From assembly GCA_023053685.1 (NCBI GenBank), contig JALIGW010000005.1, positions 20,218,001 to 20,282,000 of the forward strand: DNA of 64,000 nucleotides, read 5' to 3'. Source of the stretch: Diadophis punctatus similis (lineage: Eukaryota > Chordata > Lepidosauria > Squamata > Dipsadidae). Of this stretch, positions 11,041 through 21,932 are shown one piece after another. Within the stretch, counting starts at the first letter, position 1; each line of letters opens with the position of its first letter. Position numbers and translations under genes: made by a program. The notes below the pieces were generated by a model. The model was not told the origin of the DNA and did not search any database. It worked only from the letters and a program-made list of their open reading frames with translations.

Positions 11041-11587
11041 AAGGTGTCTGTACCTATGGGATATGTACAACTGGATTTTTATTTTTGAAAAAAAATCAGG
11101 ATTAGGGAAACCAATAGAATGCAATTTTATTTTACCTTCCCCCAAAATCTTTATATTGTAGCGTGTTCTAGATCTCTATTAAATTCATCAGTAAATGCTT
11201 TGGGTTGTATTGAGTTAGAGGCGCATTTGGAGTTTGTATAATGTGATTGGGCTTTGAAATTCCCATGGTGGTTTCCAGAAGATCTGTGTTTAGAATCATT
11301 AGTTCCAGCAAGCACTAAAGTTTCACTAGAAAATGTAGTTACAGGTCATCTAAACTATTTCCTTCTTTTATCCTTGTTAAGTACCACCACCAAATTGCCT
11401 CCAAATTAAAAATTGCCTCCTCAACATTTCAACACTTATGTTAATGTCTTCGCTGTGCTGAGTCTAGTAATGGATTATTTTGAATTTAAACTAAAGCCAC
11501 CAGATATTTCTGTATCTTTCTTTGTGAAGCCCATTGAGAGTATTGCAATTTTTGAAATGGCTTTGAGCAAAAATAAGGAAGATGGTA
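11041..11587. other. Unassigned sequence
   Basis: No gene or repeat recognised. Confidence 0.45.
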
Positions 11588-11866
11588 CAGGTAGTCATCA
11601 TCATACAACCATTGGCTTAGCGATTGCAACAGTATTGGGGAGAAAAATGACTTACAACTGTTGCAACATCCCCATGGTCCAAATTTGCTCACTTAGCATG
11701 TATTTATGATGGATTGAATGCCCTGGTCATATGATTGTCATTTGCAACTTTCCCAGTGGCTTCTGACAAGCAAAGTCAATGGGAGAAGCCAGATTTGCTT
11801 AACAACTTCCTTGCTGAGCAACAGAAATTCTGATTGCAATGGGGGTTTTAAGTCGAAGACTATCTA
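11588..11866 (-). mobile_element. TA-flanked MITE, decayed copy
   Basis: Starts CAGGTAGTCATC after TA and ends near gaagactatcta. Internal phrases gacaagcaaagtcaatggg and gccagatttgcttaac match the family in reverse orientation. Confidence 0.75.
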
Positions 11867-12137
11867 TATATTGTGTTTTAGATACAAAATTAGATACATA
11901 TCTTGGCACCTCTCTTTAAACCCACGTTCCATTCAAAGGTAATACAGATGTTCTCTTCTGGCCAGTGAGAACTCAGACTTTCTTATAGCATTTCCTTTGC
12001 AGCTGCCAAAATGAATTCCGTAGTGTAATTCTTCTCTAAACTCATGCTACTTCAGGTCAGGTTACATTCCCCAGTATAAAGCTGTTTCCTCCTTTCTCTT
12101 GACACACTGTTCATCCTATAACATTTTAATTTCCTTG

Positions 12138-12345
12138 TGTTTATTTATTTATTTATAGGGCTTATAGGTTTCTCCAATCAACTGATCCTGAGCAGTATGC
12201 AATTCCCCAATACATCATTTGGATTAAAAACAACAGATACAAATAAAATTAAAAACAGCACCATATAATGTAATCAATTATAAAACAGACTGATGGTCAG
12301 ACTTTAAAAGCCAACTCATGTTCCAGAGAGATAGTCGTAATAACC
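12138..12345 (-). mobile_element. Decayed LINE 3' end
   Basis: A (TTTA)n run followed by aggcttataggtttctcc-like sequence and A-rich flank resembles the 3' end of the L2 copies at 132 and 60362 in minus orientation, heavily diverged. Confidence 0.35.
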
Positions 12346-12445
12346 CCCATGGTTGTTATGACAACCTGTACCAATTTTTCCATCAATTTTCTGAAGACCG
12401 GGAGGGAAGGGACCAATCACATATCGAAAAAATGTTATTCCTGAC

Positions 12446-13035
12446 CAATGTTCCCTCTAAGAGCTGAAGTGGTGCAGTGGTTAAATGCTGCGACTGCAGG
12501 CTGACTGCTAGTTCAGCAGCTCAGCTGTTCAAATCTCACTAGGCTCAAGGTTGACTCAGCCTTCCATCCTTCTGAGGTCGGTAAAATGAGGACCCAGATT
12601 GTTGGGGGCAATATGCTGAACTCTGTAAACCACTTAAGAGAGGGCTGTAAAGCACTATGAAGCGGTATATAAGTAAATTGCTATTGCTATAACATTGAAA
12701 ATCACTGCGCAGCAGTTGGAAACTGCAGCGCAGCGTTTTCTTTTCTGGAGGGACCGAACTGGCCTCCCTGGATGAAGAGTAAGCTGGGGGCAACAGCCTT
12801 TGATCTCGCTCTCCTCCTCTCCCTAGCAGCAGAGCCCGCCTGGGGAGGCAAGAGTTAAAGCCTCCGCCTCTCTTTGTTGAAGGCTCCTTTCCCCCACCCC
12901 TCACCCATCCTGATCGGCTGGTGATCAGTGTTCCCTCTGACATAAGAAAACACCGGGCGGCAGATGGAAACGACTGTGCAGCATTTTCTTATCACGTGCG
13001 CGGTCGCGCAGCTGCGCAGCTTAGAAGGAACATTG
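12446..13035. mobile_element. hAT-like MITE, CAATGTTCCCTCTAAG ends, with nested SINE
   Basis: Left end caatgttccctctaag, right end cttagaaggaacattg, with perfect 8-bp TSDs ttcctgac (12438-12445 and 13036-13043). A Sauria SINE sits just inside the left end. A second left-end-like sequence (cagtgttccctctgac) at 12927 suggests two tandem or nested copies. Confidence 0.8.
12461..12690 (+). mobile_element. Sauria-type tRNA SINE
   Basis: Head gtggtgcagtggttaaatgc, body gactcagccttccatcc and aaaatgaggacccagattg, then gcggtatataagt and a ctattgctat tail. This is the squamate Sauria SINE layout. Confidence 0.88.
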
Positions 13036-13189
13036 TTCCTGACAATTGAAAAAAATGTGCTTTCTTGGCACCTGAAAGGGATAATCTTGAATTCAGGGTG
13101 CACATAGAGAATCTGCCCATAGAGAATCTGCACCCTTATTTTGGGGGTGGGGGGTAGATGTTACGGGGAAAAGGCTGCAGTATAGATAC

Positions 13190-13700
13190 CCAAGCCCTGA
13201 AGAAGGGTGGGCTTTCAAGCTGACAACCAGGACCTTGAAATGTACCCAGAAGCCAATTGGCAACCAGGTCTCTCTCCAAATATAGGTGCTACATGGGGGC
13301 CCTGGGATGTACCCATAACTAGTTGAACCGCTGCATTCTGGATCAATTGTAGCTTAATGTTATATATGGGAAGCCCCATGTAGAGCATATTACAGTTGTC
13401 CAATTAAAGGATGGCTAAAGTATGAATGACAGGAGAAGTTGCAATTGCCACAATAAGATGGACATGAACAAAAGTCCTTTTGGCTATAACTGCTACTGGT
13501 TCACAGCAGCTGTGAGTCCAAGAAGACCTCCAAAGTGCAAACCATGGGAGTACAATCCCATTCAGAATTAATAGTAGAATCTCCTTGGAGTTGGTGGTCT
13601 TTCCAAGGCAAAGTCACTTTTATCAGGCTGGTATGGAGTCTCGATTTGTTCTTCCCCACCCAGACTGGGAGAACCTCCAGGCACCTGAACAGCACTTTAA
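13190..13700 (-). pseudogene. Decayed L2 LINE ORF2 fragment
   Basis: Minus-strand pieces align in two frames to the ORF2 at 338: QNAAVQLVMG corresponds to QNAAARAVVG, and MGLPIYNIKLQLIQ corresponds to MGLPLKSIRRLQLVQ. A WVGKNKSRLHTSL stretch upstream corresponds to WMGRNRLRLNPDK. Frameshifts and substitutions mark it as much older. Confidence 0.75.
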
Positions 13701-14000
13701 TATAATTTATTTGATGATTTTGAAGCTAGTCCATGTTGTTCCAGTTCCTTCCTCAACTGCCTAGAGATGATTTTATATGTGTCGTACTTTTTGATGAGAT
13801 AAGTATTGGTGTCTATTTGAAATTCTTGAAGTCAGCAGTTCTGCTGCAGTATCTTTAGTTAACCAAATACCTTTTTTTTTCTGAAAAAAAATGTCCCAAG
13901 CATTTCAGTTGCATTTAAATTAGCTTGCTTTTCCATTGAAAAATATTATGGTTTTAATTTTAGCTTCAGGATCCAGGCTATATCATGAACTTAATTAAAA
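13701..14000. other. Unassigned sequence
   Basis: Nothing recognised. Confidence 0.4.
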
Positions 14001-14008
14001 GCCTACAC

Positions 14009-14394
14009 CGGGGGTCGGCAACCTTAAATACTCAAAGAGCCGTTTGGACCTGTTTCCCACAGAAAAGAAAACACCGGGAGCCACAAAACCCTTTTGACAT
14101 CTAAAATGAAGATAATACTGCATATGCATATACATATACATATGCATATACATATACATATGCTATGTATAAAAAAAAACTATAGTGTGTTGCATTTATG
14201 AAATCAATGACCTGCTACAGAGAAAACACATTTTTATTTCTGCATGCAACAAAAACATTTTGAACTCCGAAAAAAAAGATGGGTCGAAAAGCTCAATAAA
14301 TCACGTGCCGGTGCATATTTTGAGCGACAGGGAGCCGCAGCAGAGGGATGAAAGAACCACATGCGGCTCCAGAGCCGTGGGTTGCAGACCCCTG
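14009..14394. mobile_element. hAT MITE, GGGGTCGGCAACC family
   Basis: Left end cgggggtcggcaacc, right end ggttgcagacccctg. TSDs gcctacac/gcctatac match 7 of 8. A (CATATA)n run lies inside at 14121-14162. An internal block (gagccgtttggacc / ggctccagagccg) is inverted. Confidence 0.85.
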
Positions 14395-14402
14395 GCCTAT
14401 AC

Positions 14403-15616
14403 CTAAAAATCTGAATTGTCTGCAAATTCTCCCGCTGCAGTGTTCCCCCCCCCCAAAAAAAAACTATACTTGCTATTAAGGACTTTCTTCAAAAGGTTCT
14501 ATCAGAAAGTTGTTATTTTATAAGCCTTATTTCCAACAGTCAAAAGTCTGCTTCCTGTAGACTGATCTAGCTCAAATACAGGCAAATGAATCAGCATCAA
14601 ATGGGGAAAATTAAGTTTAAAGGAAATGCTTATGAGAACTGGTCATGTTTGTTATTGGTTCCCTGTACAGCAGAGATTGCTAATAGGGATTATATCAGAT
14701 CTGCCACAACTTAAACCTCTAGACAGAAACGATCCTTGGCTCCATTTGTTGAGAAATTTATAGTTTTTTTTAGAGGTCATGTACTGCAGTATTGCAAAGC
14801 CAGAACTGAGAATCATGCGCCAAAATGCCTAAGTTCTACTTTTCCCTCCCATAACTATCTCTCATTGCCCATCCCAGTGTAACCAATCAGGTTCATGCAA
14901 GATGTTTTCATAATGGTCAGTCCAAGGGCAGTTTGGTATGTGGCCCCTTCCTTGCTCCAGCTGGGTGGCCTTGAGGCAGCATCTTGAGGAGATAAAGCAC
15001 TTACTTTCGTTTCCCCATGCACTCCTCCTCTCATTCCCCCTCCCAAGGTTCATGGCAGTCTGTCACCACATAGCAGCGAAACACAAGCAAACATAAGGTG
15101 GCAGCTGACAAATTCATTTGAAATGGAGATAAATGTTTGTGTGGGGCTTAAAACATTTTCTCACCACCTGTAGAGTAAATGTCTATCTTGTTTATGATGG
15201 TGATGAATGAACTCCCCTTCTTACACCTTTGTTTTCCCTTGAATTTGTGAAGGACCCACGTAGGCAGTGAAGTTGGGTTGTTTAATGACTTCAAAAGTTG
15301 GACTTCAGATGACACTTCTCATGGTAACTGGTGTGGATTCAATAGGAAGCACAAGGGATGTGGTCCTGATAGCAGTCACAAATAGACAGGGACATGATGG
15401 AAGTGATTAGCATTTGATCAAAAGAGTACACTGAAGTTTTGTTCAAATCTTCTTTCTAGGCTCCCCCAAAATTGTTCATCTTTGTCTAGCCTAATATAAA
15501 AGCAATAAATTTTCAGTAGCATTTTTCATTTGAGTTTTGTGATAGGGAAATAGCTGGGTTTTTTTTATAATAGAACTTGATAACCAGCTATAGAGCTACA
15601 GATGTTGAACAATTTA
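14403..15616. other. Unassigned sequence
   Basis: No gene or repeat recognised over about 1.2 kb. Confidence 0.45.
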
Positions 15617-15996
15617 CTGTGGGTAGTCCTTCACTTGCAGCCACAATTGAGCCGAAAATGTATGTTGCTAAGTGAGAAATTAAGCTAGGTGAGTTTTGCC
15701 TACGGTAATTTATGACCTTTCTTGCCATATTTGTTAAGTGAATCACTGCAGTTGTTAAATTAGTAACACCGTTGTTAAGTGACTCTAGCTTTCCCATTGA
15801 CTTTGCTTGTCAGAAGGACATGACCTTGGAACACTGCAACCGTCATAAATACGAATCAGTTGTCAAGCATCTGAATGTAAACCACAGGACCATAGGGATG
15901 CTGCAATGGTCATAAGTGTGAAAAATGGACATAGGTCACTTTTTTCAGTGCCATTGTAACTTCGAACAGTCACTAAATGAAGCCAAGGACTACCTG
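15617..15996 (+). mobile_element. TA-flanked MITE, full-length copy
   Basis: Left gggtagtccttcac, then ccacaattgagcc, gccatatttgttaagtgaatc, ccattgactttgcttgtcag, and right aggactacctg. About 380 bp, typical family length. Confidence 0.85.
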
Positions 15997-16689
15997 GTTA
16001 GCAACCACTTTTTTCTGATGCAGCCAGCTGCTATCTTGGAAACGTTTCAAGTTATCCATTCCCCTGCTCTAAGACAACATAATGCTTGCTTGCTCTGTTA
16101 TATATCTTCATATATTTGTTTGAATACCTATATATAAAATAGGCAACTTGTATTTAATCAGTAGCCTGGTAGCCATAAATTGCAAATTTCTACCTACCTA
16201 GGCAAGACTGGCTAGTAGAGAAGGGGGGGGAATAGAAATGCTATAGCATAGATATTGGGCTATTGCAATGACTAAATTCGTTTTAAATAAAGTTAATTAA
16301 ATAAGTAGATTACCTTCCACTCCCATTAAGCAATTTTCTTTTTTAAAAAATAAATAGGCTACTGATTCCTCACATTTTTCAGATAAACCCTGTTATACAA
16401 TAGTCTTGTGGCATCTTAAGGAGTAATACATTTATTCATTACTCAATCAGTCAAACAATATATTGTCTTATATAACTTATAAACATTCTTGTGGAATTAG
16501 ACTTCATAAACCGCAGTCCAATTTCTCACATGCTGGACATTGAAACTGGAAATCAAGCTTTTTCAGGGTTGTGCAATGAACATCGTACTTCTGCTGTGTA
16601 ATTGTAGAAGTTTAATGTTGACCTTTGTCATGTGCTGTATAATCTTAAATGGGAAGTACAGTTCAATCTGTTCTGATGTTGCACTTTTC
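15997..16689 (+). other. End of PWWP2B intron, unassigned
   Basis: Lies directly upstream of the splice acceptor. Open frame through its last 185 bases is intronic: hydrophobic, and interrupted by the pyrimidine tract. Confidence 0.5.
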
Positions 16690-16724
16690 TTTTCTTCCTT
16701 TCTTATCTTTCTACAATTATCTAG
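16690..16724 (+). promoter_or_regulatory. PWWP2B: Splice acceptor of the PWWP2B coding exon
   Basis: A T/C-rich tract (tttcttcctttcttatcttt) is followed by AG at 16723-16724. The exon then opens with a G completing a split codon and continues Ser-Gly-Leu-Phe, which matches the position where exon 2 starts in the vertebrate gene. The intron is therefore in phase 2. Confidence 0.85.
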
Positions 16725-18384
16725 GTCTGGACTATTTTGTGTTCCACCAGCTTCCTTACCAAAGACAGAGGATCCTCTTAAAAGTTGCACTAATGGGAAA
16801 ACTGAAGACAGACCATCCATGGACTTGGAGGCTGACCAGTGGTGTTCAGAAGGAAAACCCACCAAGGCCAACGGAGAGGAGCAAGTCCCGCCCCTCTTGC
16901 CTCCACCACCAACGGGCAGTGTTCCTCCTTACCCTCCCTATTTTGAAGGAGCCCCCTTCCCCCCTCCATTATGGTTACGGCACACATATAATCAGTGGGT
17001 ACCTCAGCCACCTCCAAAAACTATAAAAAGGACAAAGAGGCGCTTGTCCCGGAACAGAGACCCTGGGAGGCTCATCATGAGCACAATTAGGCTGAGACCG
17101 AGGCAAGTGCTTTGTGAGAAATGCAAGAACACTCTGAATCCAGAGGAGGGTATCAAAGCCCACCAAAATGCAAAAACGCAGAGGAAGCTGAGCATCCAAG
17201 ATAAGGAACAGAAAAGACACAGCGAATCTGAATATGTAGAGAAAAAAAGCAAAAGAGAAAGGCGAGAGGATGAAAAGTTTTCCAGAGAACAGCTGCAAAG
17301 GACTCCAGTTATAAAAATATCTTACAGCACCCCTCAGGGAAAAGGTGAAGTTGTGAAAATTCCCTCCCGCATTCATGGTTCCGGGAAGCCATTTTGCCCT
17401 CAGCGATTTCTCCAGAATGGTGGGGACGACCAAGATGAGGCACAAGACTCAGAACAAGATCAGGAAAGCAAATGTTTTATGGACAAGCAATCCGGTGGGC
17501 ACCATGCTTCCATTCCAAAGCTAAAGTTAACTAGGCCTGTGCATTCCAGTGCAGATGTGCCCCCGCCCAAAATCCGTCTGAAGCCCCACCGGCTCAGTGA
17601 GGGGGATAATGTTTCCATTTACAAAGCCGAACTTATCGATGAGATGAATGTTCTTCCCAACAGTGGAGAGTCTGTCGCTGCTGCGGCAGCTGCTTTCTAC
17701 AGTGAGTCTGCAGAACGGAGTCTAGCTGAGATGTCTTCAGGGAGTTCCTGTGAAGATGATGACTTCAAAAGGTTTCCTCAAGGCAAAGATGGACACGATA
17801 ACTTGGCTTTTCTCATGAATTATCGCAAACGGAAAGCAGACTCTTCCAGCTTGTCGGTGTGCAGCAACGACAGCCTCGATGAATCTAAATCTTCCAGCTC
17901 AGAAGTGGCATCGCCAGAAATATGTGACTTTTTACCTGGGGATGACGCCTCTGTCTCCTCATCTTCTAAAGATGACCGTAAAATTGTGCCCCCACTGACT
18001 GTTAGACTACACACCCAAAGTGTCTCCAAATGTGTGACTGAAGATGGAAGGACTGTTTCAGTTGGAGACGTCGTCTGGGGCAAAATCCATGGCTTTCCTT
18101 GGTGGCCTGCCCGTGTTCTTGACATAAACCTTGGTCAAAAGGAAAATGGAGACCCTTCCTGGCAGGAAGCAAAAGTTTCATGGTTTGGTTCTCCAACAAC
18201 CTCTTTCTTGTCACTATCAAAACTATCCCCTTTTTCTGAATATTTCAAACTGCGATTTAACCGTAAGAAGAAAGGGATGTATCGGAAAGCTATTACAGAA
18301 GCTGCGAAGGCCGTGGAACATTTGACTCCAGAAATAAGAGACCTCTTAACACAATTTGAAACATAATTTTGTCTTCAAAAACAA
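16725..18384 (+). CDS. PWWP2B: PWWP2B, large C-terminal coding exon (stop at 18364-18366) with start of 3' UTR
   Basis: This exon encodes about 546 residues of a PWWP2-family chromatin protein. Family knowledge: PWWP2A and PWWP2B bind H3K36-methylated nucleosomes through the PWWP domain and recruit an MTA1/HDAC/RBBP subcomplex in the nucleus. Seen: an N-terminal proline-rich segment with PPYPPYFEGAPFPPPLWLR, a basic stretch RRLSRNRDPGR, a Cys-x2-Cys pair (17113-17124), Lys- and Ser-rich middle regions, then a PWWP domain with GFPWWPAR at 18091-18114 and the C-terminus LLTQFET. The predicted methyl-lysine cage is Phe 18094, Trp 18103 and Trp 18181, with the same spacing (3 and 26 residues) as PWWP2A. 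The PYFEGAPFPPPLW and SGLF features fit PWWP2B, not PWWP2A. Open frame continues upstream to a Met at 16540, but that part is hydrophobic intron sequence ending in a pyrimidine tract and AG. Exon 1 (about 44 codons) is not visible here. The frame is intact and looks functional. Confidence 0.93.
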
Positions 18385-18390
18385 GTAAGT
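18385..18390 (+). promoter_or_regulatory. PWWP2B: Splice donor GTAAGT just after the PWWP2B stop codon
   Basis: A perfect GTAAGT consensus starts 18 bases after the stop codon. It implies an intron within the 3' UTR. Because the stop lies under 50 bases from this junction, the transcript should not trigger junction-dependent decay. Not proven; the next exon was not identified. Confidence 0.55.
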
Positions 18391-18435
18391 TATGGAGGTG
18401 CATAACCCCTTTGTAGTATAGTAATTGGTTTAGAG

Positions 18436-19002
18436 CAGTGCTTCTCAAATAGTGGGGCGGGGGCCCCTGGGGGGCCGCAGAGCGATGCCAGGGGGGCGCA
18501 TGAGCCCAGGGAACGTGCTTTTTTTGCCGCAGGGAGTAGGGGTTTTTTGCACCAAACAATAGCACACAGCACAGAGCAGGAGATATGAAGTGCAGATAAC
18601 AAACCCTTAAGAGACACCATGGAAAAATATTTAACAGGGATGAAAAGAAAGGAGGAGAGAGACGGAGATAATGAGACAAAGGTAAGTGTCCCGAAAACTA
18701 AGATGAGGAAATATGACGAAGCGTATGTAGCGCTTGGCTTCACTGTGACTACGGTGGGAGACAAGGAAAGATCGGTATGTTTACTGTGTCTAAAAATGTT
18801 GGCAGCGGACAGCATGAAGCCAAATAAATTAAGGCATCACTTAAACACATTACACCCCAATCACGCTGATAAGCCGCTTGAGTTTTTTCAGCGAAAAGTG
18901 CCGAATATTGCAAAAAATCGTTATGGCGGAGAGTTGGGGGCGCGCGAAATGTTTACTTCTTCCTGGGGGGGGGGCGTAACAGAAAATAATTGAGAAGCAC
19001 TG
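18436..19002 (+). mobile_element. hAT (Buster-type) element derivative with BED-finger open frame
   Basis: The 567-bp element has terminal inverted repeats starting CAGTGCTTCTCAA and ending TTGAGAAGCACTG, flanked by exact 8-bp TSDs gtttagag (18428-18435 and 19003-19010). TA at the central two bases of the TSD is the Buster-type hAT preference. It keeps the N-terminal part of a transposase and lacks the catalytic region, so it is an internally deleted, non-autonomous copy. It lies 69 bases after the PWWP2B stop codon, inside the presumed 3' UTR or 3' intron. Confidence 0.9.
18619..18993 (+). CDS. Truncated ZBED-like hAT transposase, BED zinc finger (124 aa)
   Basis: An uninterrupted 124-codon frame encodes the N-terminus of a hAT transposase. 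Seen: a basic N-terminal region, KYDEAYVALGF around residues 31-41, a BED-type zinc finger with Cys54, Cys57, His74 and His79, and the KPLEFF motif at 85-90 that follows the finger in ZBED5/FAM200-like proteins. The RNase-H-like catalytic domain is absent: the frame runs into the right end of the element and stops within the terminal repeat. If expressed, it could only bind DNA (for example element ends), possibly competing with full-length transposase; this is inference. No promoter was identified, but it lies in sequence probably transcribed with PWWP2B on the same strand. Confidence 0.7.
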   Translation: MEKYLTGMKRKEERDGDNETKVSVPKTKMRKYDEAYVALGFTVTTVGDKERSVCLLCLKMLAADSMKPNKLRHHLNTLHPNHADKPLEFFQRKVPNIAKNRYGGELGAREMFTSSWGGGVTENN

Positions 19003-19010
19003 GTTTAGAG

Positions 19011-20515
19011 ATACATGTATTGGTTTGCTTTTGAAGGTTCAAGAGAATACTCCTATTTCAGGGGTGCACACACTAGAGGTACGCTATTTAATACTCTCAA
19101 ACACCCCAGTGTAACTACTGAAAAATCATAAGGATTATTCCTAATCCCTAAACAAAAACCCATCCAGAAGCTTCAGTGTTTGAAATACAACCACATTGAT
19201 ATAATACTTTATATTTTTGTAAAAAAAATGGAACAAATATTTATTGAGGATCTTGTTTAAATGTCTTATCAGAGCTACATTTTGTCTTTTTTCTTCATCT
19301 TTTGTTTTTTTTAATCAAAGTGAACAGAGCATCAATTTGAAAGAAATTTGAACATATGTTCTGATATGTTCTTATGGTTATTGCTTTGTATTGATTCTGT
19401 GTTATGTGACAGGCAATATATTTTGGGGGATTCCTTTATTCCTTTGGTCTTGGGTATGGATGACCATAGAAATAAAAGCTTACTTTTAAAGAATAAAAAA
19501 AATGGAGGCTGATATTTTTGAGGCAGATTCTATGCGTCTTCCACATTCTGTTCGGCCTCCTCCCTCCTACCGTGAGACATAATTTTGGCATGCTTACAGA
19601 CCTTTGCCATAGAAGAGCCTGCATATTAACTTGAGCCATAAAAAATGGTGGCAAAGGGTAATCTATTTCTGACAAAGAAAAGGATGATAGAAGTCTCTTA
19701 CAATGATCTAGTTTTCAAAGTTTATTCAACATTAAGAGAATTTAGCATTTTACAATTGCCTGGATTCCAATTCTGGAAAGCAATCTCTTTAGGTTGTTTT
19801 TGAGACTGTGATGCTTGGATTCTTGAATGTAATAATGAGCTTGCTAAGACAATCACAATTTACATCTCTAGCCAATTAGAAATCAGTAATTAAGACTCTG
19901 GGGAGAAGATTTGAAACCGAAAGAAAGAGATATGCTTCTGGCATGGCTAGTGATGTATGGGTCTTTTTTTCTGAGAAGAACCTGGGACTATCAAGACATC
20001 TGATACAATCTAATTTGCATGTTCACAGCCTACTTCCACATTATGTTAAAGCCGTAGATGAATGCAGATTCAAGGTGTTGGATTTCATCCATTTTTTAAA
20101 ATTACTGTCGTCATCCTCCCCCTTCATTTTTTGTTTTTGTTTTTAACAGTTGTCATTTTTTTCCTGAATTAGAATTTTGGAGAACTCAGGCTCTGCACAG
20201 TGTTTTCTAGTCCTGGGTTAGCCATATTTGTTCTAATGCGAATTATCGACAGTTAATTTATGTCTGCATTTTAATTACTAAGACCAAAGACTAAATTCCT
20301 GATTTAAACATTTTATATTGATCTGAGGGACTGAACTCAAACAGAACCAAGGAAAGATTAGCAATATTTTCTTCAGGAAAAGAAAATTATTATTTTTTTC
20401 TGTGTGTTTTGTATTCACATGGTAACTTCTTCACCAGTCTCCTATTATGAATGCAACCACTTACTGAAGGGAAAAAAAGGTTTGCTATTTTGTTACACTA
20501 AAAGAGTTAATTGTG
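19011..20515. other. Presumed PWWP2B 3' UTR or 3' intron, unassigned
   Basis: AT-rich sequence without coding features. Contains the candidate poly(A) signals at 19471 and 19492. Confidence 0.4.
19471..19497 (+). terminator. Candidate poly(A) signals (AATAAA at 19471 and 19492)
   Basis: Two AATAAA hexamers lie about 1.1 kb past the PWWP2B stop codon in AT-rich sequence. They could end an unspliced PWWP2B transcript. Such hexamers are common by chance in AT-rich DNA, so this is weak. Confidence 0.25.
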
Positions 20516-20580
20516 TGTGTGTATATATAGAGAGAGATATAGATATAGATGATATAGATATAGATATATTGATATATTGT
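20511..20580. repeat. Compound microsatellite (TG)n, (AG)n, (GATATA)n
   Basis: Direct reading: gtgtgtgtgt, then agagagag, then gatatagatatagat repeats. Confidence 0.9.
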
Positions 20581-20598
20581 ACAAGTGATGGTCTAAGT

Positions 20599-20950
20599 CA
20601 GGGCTGTAAACTCAAGGCCCGGGGGCCAGATCTGGCCCACAGGGTGCTTAGATCTGGCCTGTGGGGCCACCCTGGAAACAGCAAAGAATCAGCTTGTGCT
20701 GCCTCTGCCAGTGAAAATGAAGCGTGTGGTCCTCCCTAGTTCCGTTTTTGCTGGCAGAGGGTTGCAGGAGGCCATCACAGCTGAAAACAGAGCTCGGGAG
20801 CCCATTTTTGCTAGCAGAGCGCTCGGGCCACCACAGGCGCCCCCAACATGAGTGACCTCGAGCTGGCCACCCCCTCCCTGCCCCCCACACCCCCCAAGGT
20901 CAAACACAACCCTGATGCGGCCCTCAAAGAAATTGAGTTTGACACCCCTG
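20599..20950. mobile_element. hAT MITE, CAGGGGTGTCAAACT family (352 bp)
   Basis: Left cagggctgtaaactcaaggc, right gaaattgagtttgacacccctg. Perfect 8-bp TSDs gtctaagt (20591-20598 and 20951-20958). Contains ggccagatctggcc and its inverted echo. Confidence 0.9.
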
Positions 20951-20958
20951 GTCTAAGT

Positions 20959-21516
20959 TGAGTCCAGGAAATTGAAGGACCATCTCCACTGGATGATTGT
21001 AATGATGCATGTGAAGCAATTCTTTAAGAATAATTCCTTGTACATCAAAGGTCTTTTCCTGCTAGCAAAGGCTGGCTCTTTGGTCACTTGGTTTAGAGTA
21101 GACCATGTCTGGCTCAAGAATTCTGTGATTTAAAGTCCACAAGTCATAAAAGGGCCATAGTTCCACTAATCCTGGAGTAGAGGATATTTGAACCTGCAGT
21201 TGGCATTATAATGCTCAACATGTAAGCATTAAGATGATTCCTCTTCAAACTCTTTTAAGAGATCTAGACCTAGAGATCTGTGGGAAGCAGGTAGTTTATT
21301 TGAAACTGATCATGTGATAAATTGGGAAGAAATAATTTGGTAGGAAGCAAGAGGTGGTAATTGCAATTCTCTGACCCACAAATTGATAATCTGTAAGGAC
21401 CAGTAGGATTCTGAAATGTGATGATTTTCCTACTGCTACCCAATTTCAAAATGTAAATTGTAACTACCAGACACTAATGAGAATGCAGGGCTCTTTGGAA
21501 GAAATAGCAATTAGTG
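20959..21516. other. Unassigned sequence
   Basis: No gene or repeat recognised. Confidence 0.45.
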
Positions 21517-21524
21517 CTTTAGCC

Positions 21525-21924
21525 CAGAGATCCCCAACCCCCAGGCTGCAGTCCACTACCGGGATGCGGCCTGTTCCAAACTGGGCCGCGGGAGAGATGG
21601 ACAAGGGCATGCATGAAGCTCCCCTTGTGTGAGAAGAGGGTGCTTATGCTCGTGCGCAAAGCTTCACTTGTGTGAGTGGAGGGCGCTTGAGCTTGTGCAC
21701 TCATGCGAATGAAGCTTTGCACATGAGCGCCCTCCGCTCGTGTGTGTGGAGTTTTGCACGCAATCGCAAGCACCCTCTATTCACGTGGAAAGCTCCATTT
21801 ATGCAAGCAGTGGGCACGCCCGCCCACTGCCTGCACAAATGGATGCATGTATGTGCGTCTGCCACTCACACACCCATTCCCTCGCCGGGCCAAACCGCCA
21901 AGCTGGAAAGGTTGGGGACTGCTG
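21525..21924. mobile_element. hAT MITE, GATCCCCAACC family (400 bp)
   Basis: Left cagagatccccaacc, right ggttggggactgctg. Perfect 8-bp TSDs ctttagcc (21517-21524 and 21925-21932). The inside holds repeated short units (gaagctttgcacatgagcgc and relatives), which create long chance open frames on both strands. Confidence 0.92.
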
Positions 21925-21932
21925 CTTTAGCC

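Noticed and set aside
12461..12690. tRNA gene suggested by the A/B box-like head
   Set aside because: The sequence continues into the Sauria SINE body and tail, and the tRNA fold is not intact. The same holds for the other SINE copies.
12545..12943. 132-codon minus-strand frame
   Set aside because: It runs through a SINE and a hAT-like MITE.
16540..16724. Methionine start upstream of the PWWP2B exon
   Set aside because: The 62 extra residues are hydrophobic, end at a pyrimidine tract plus AG, and do not fit the family N-terminus. It is intron.
16563..18325. Other long open frames overlapping PWWP2B on both strands
   Set aside because: They are shadows of the coding exon in other frames and contain no domains.
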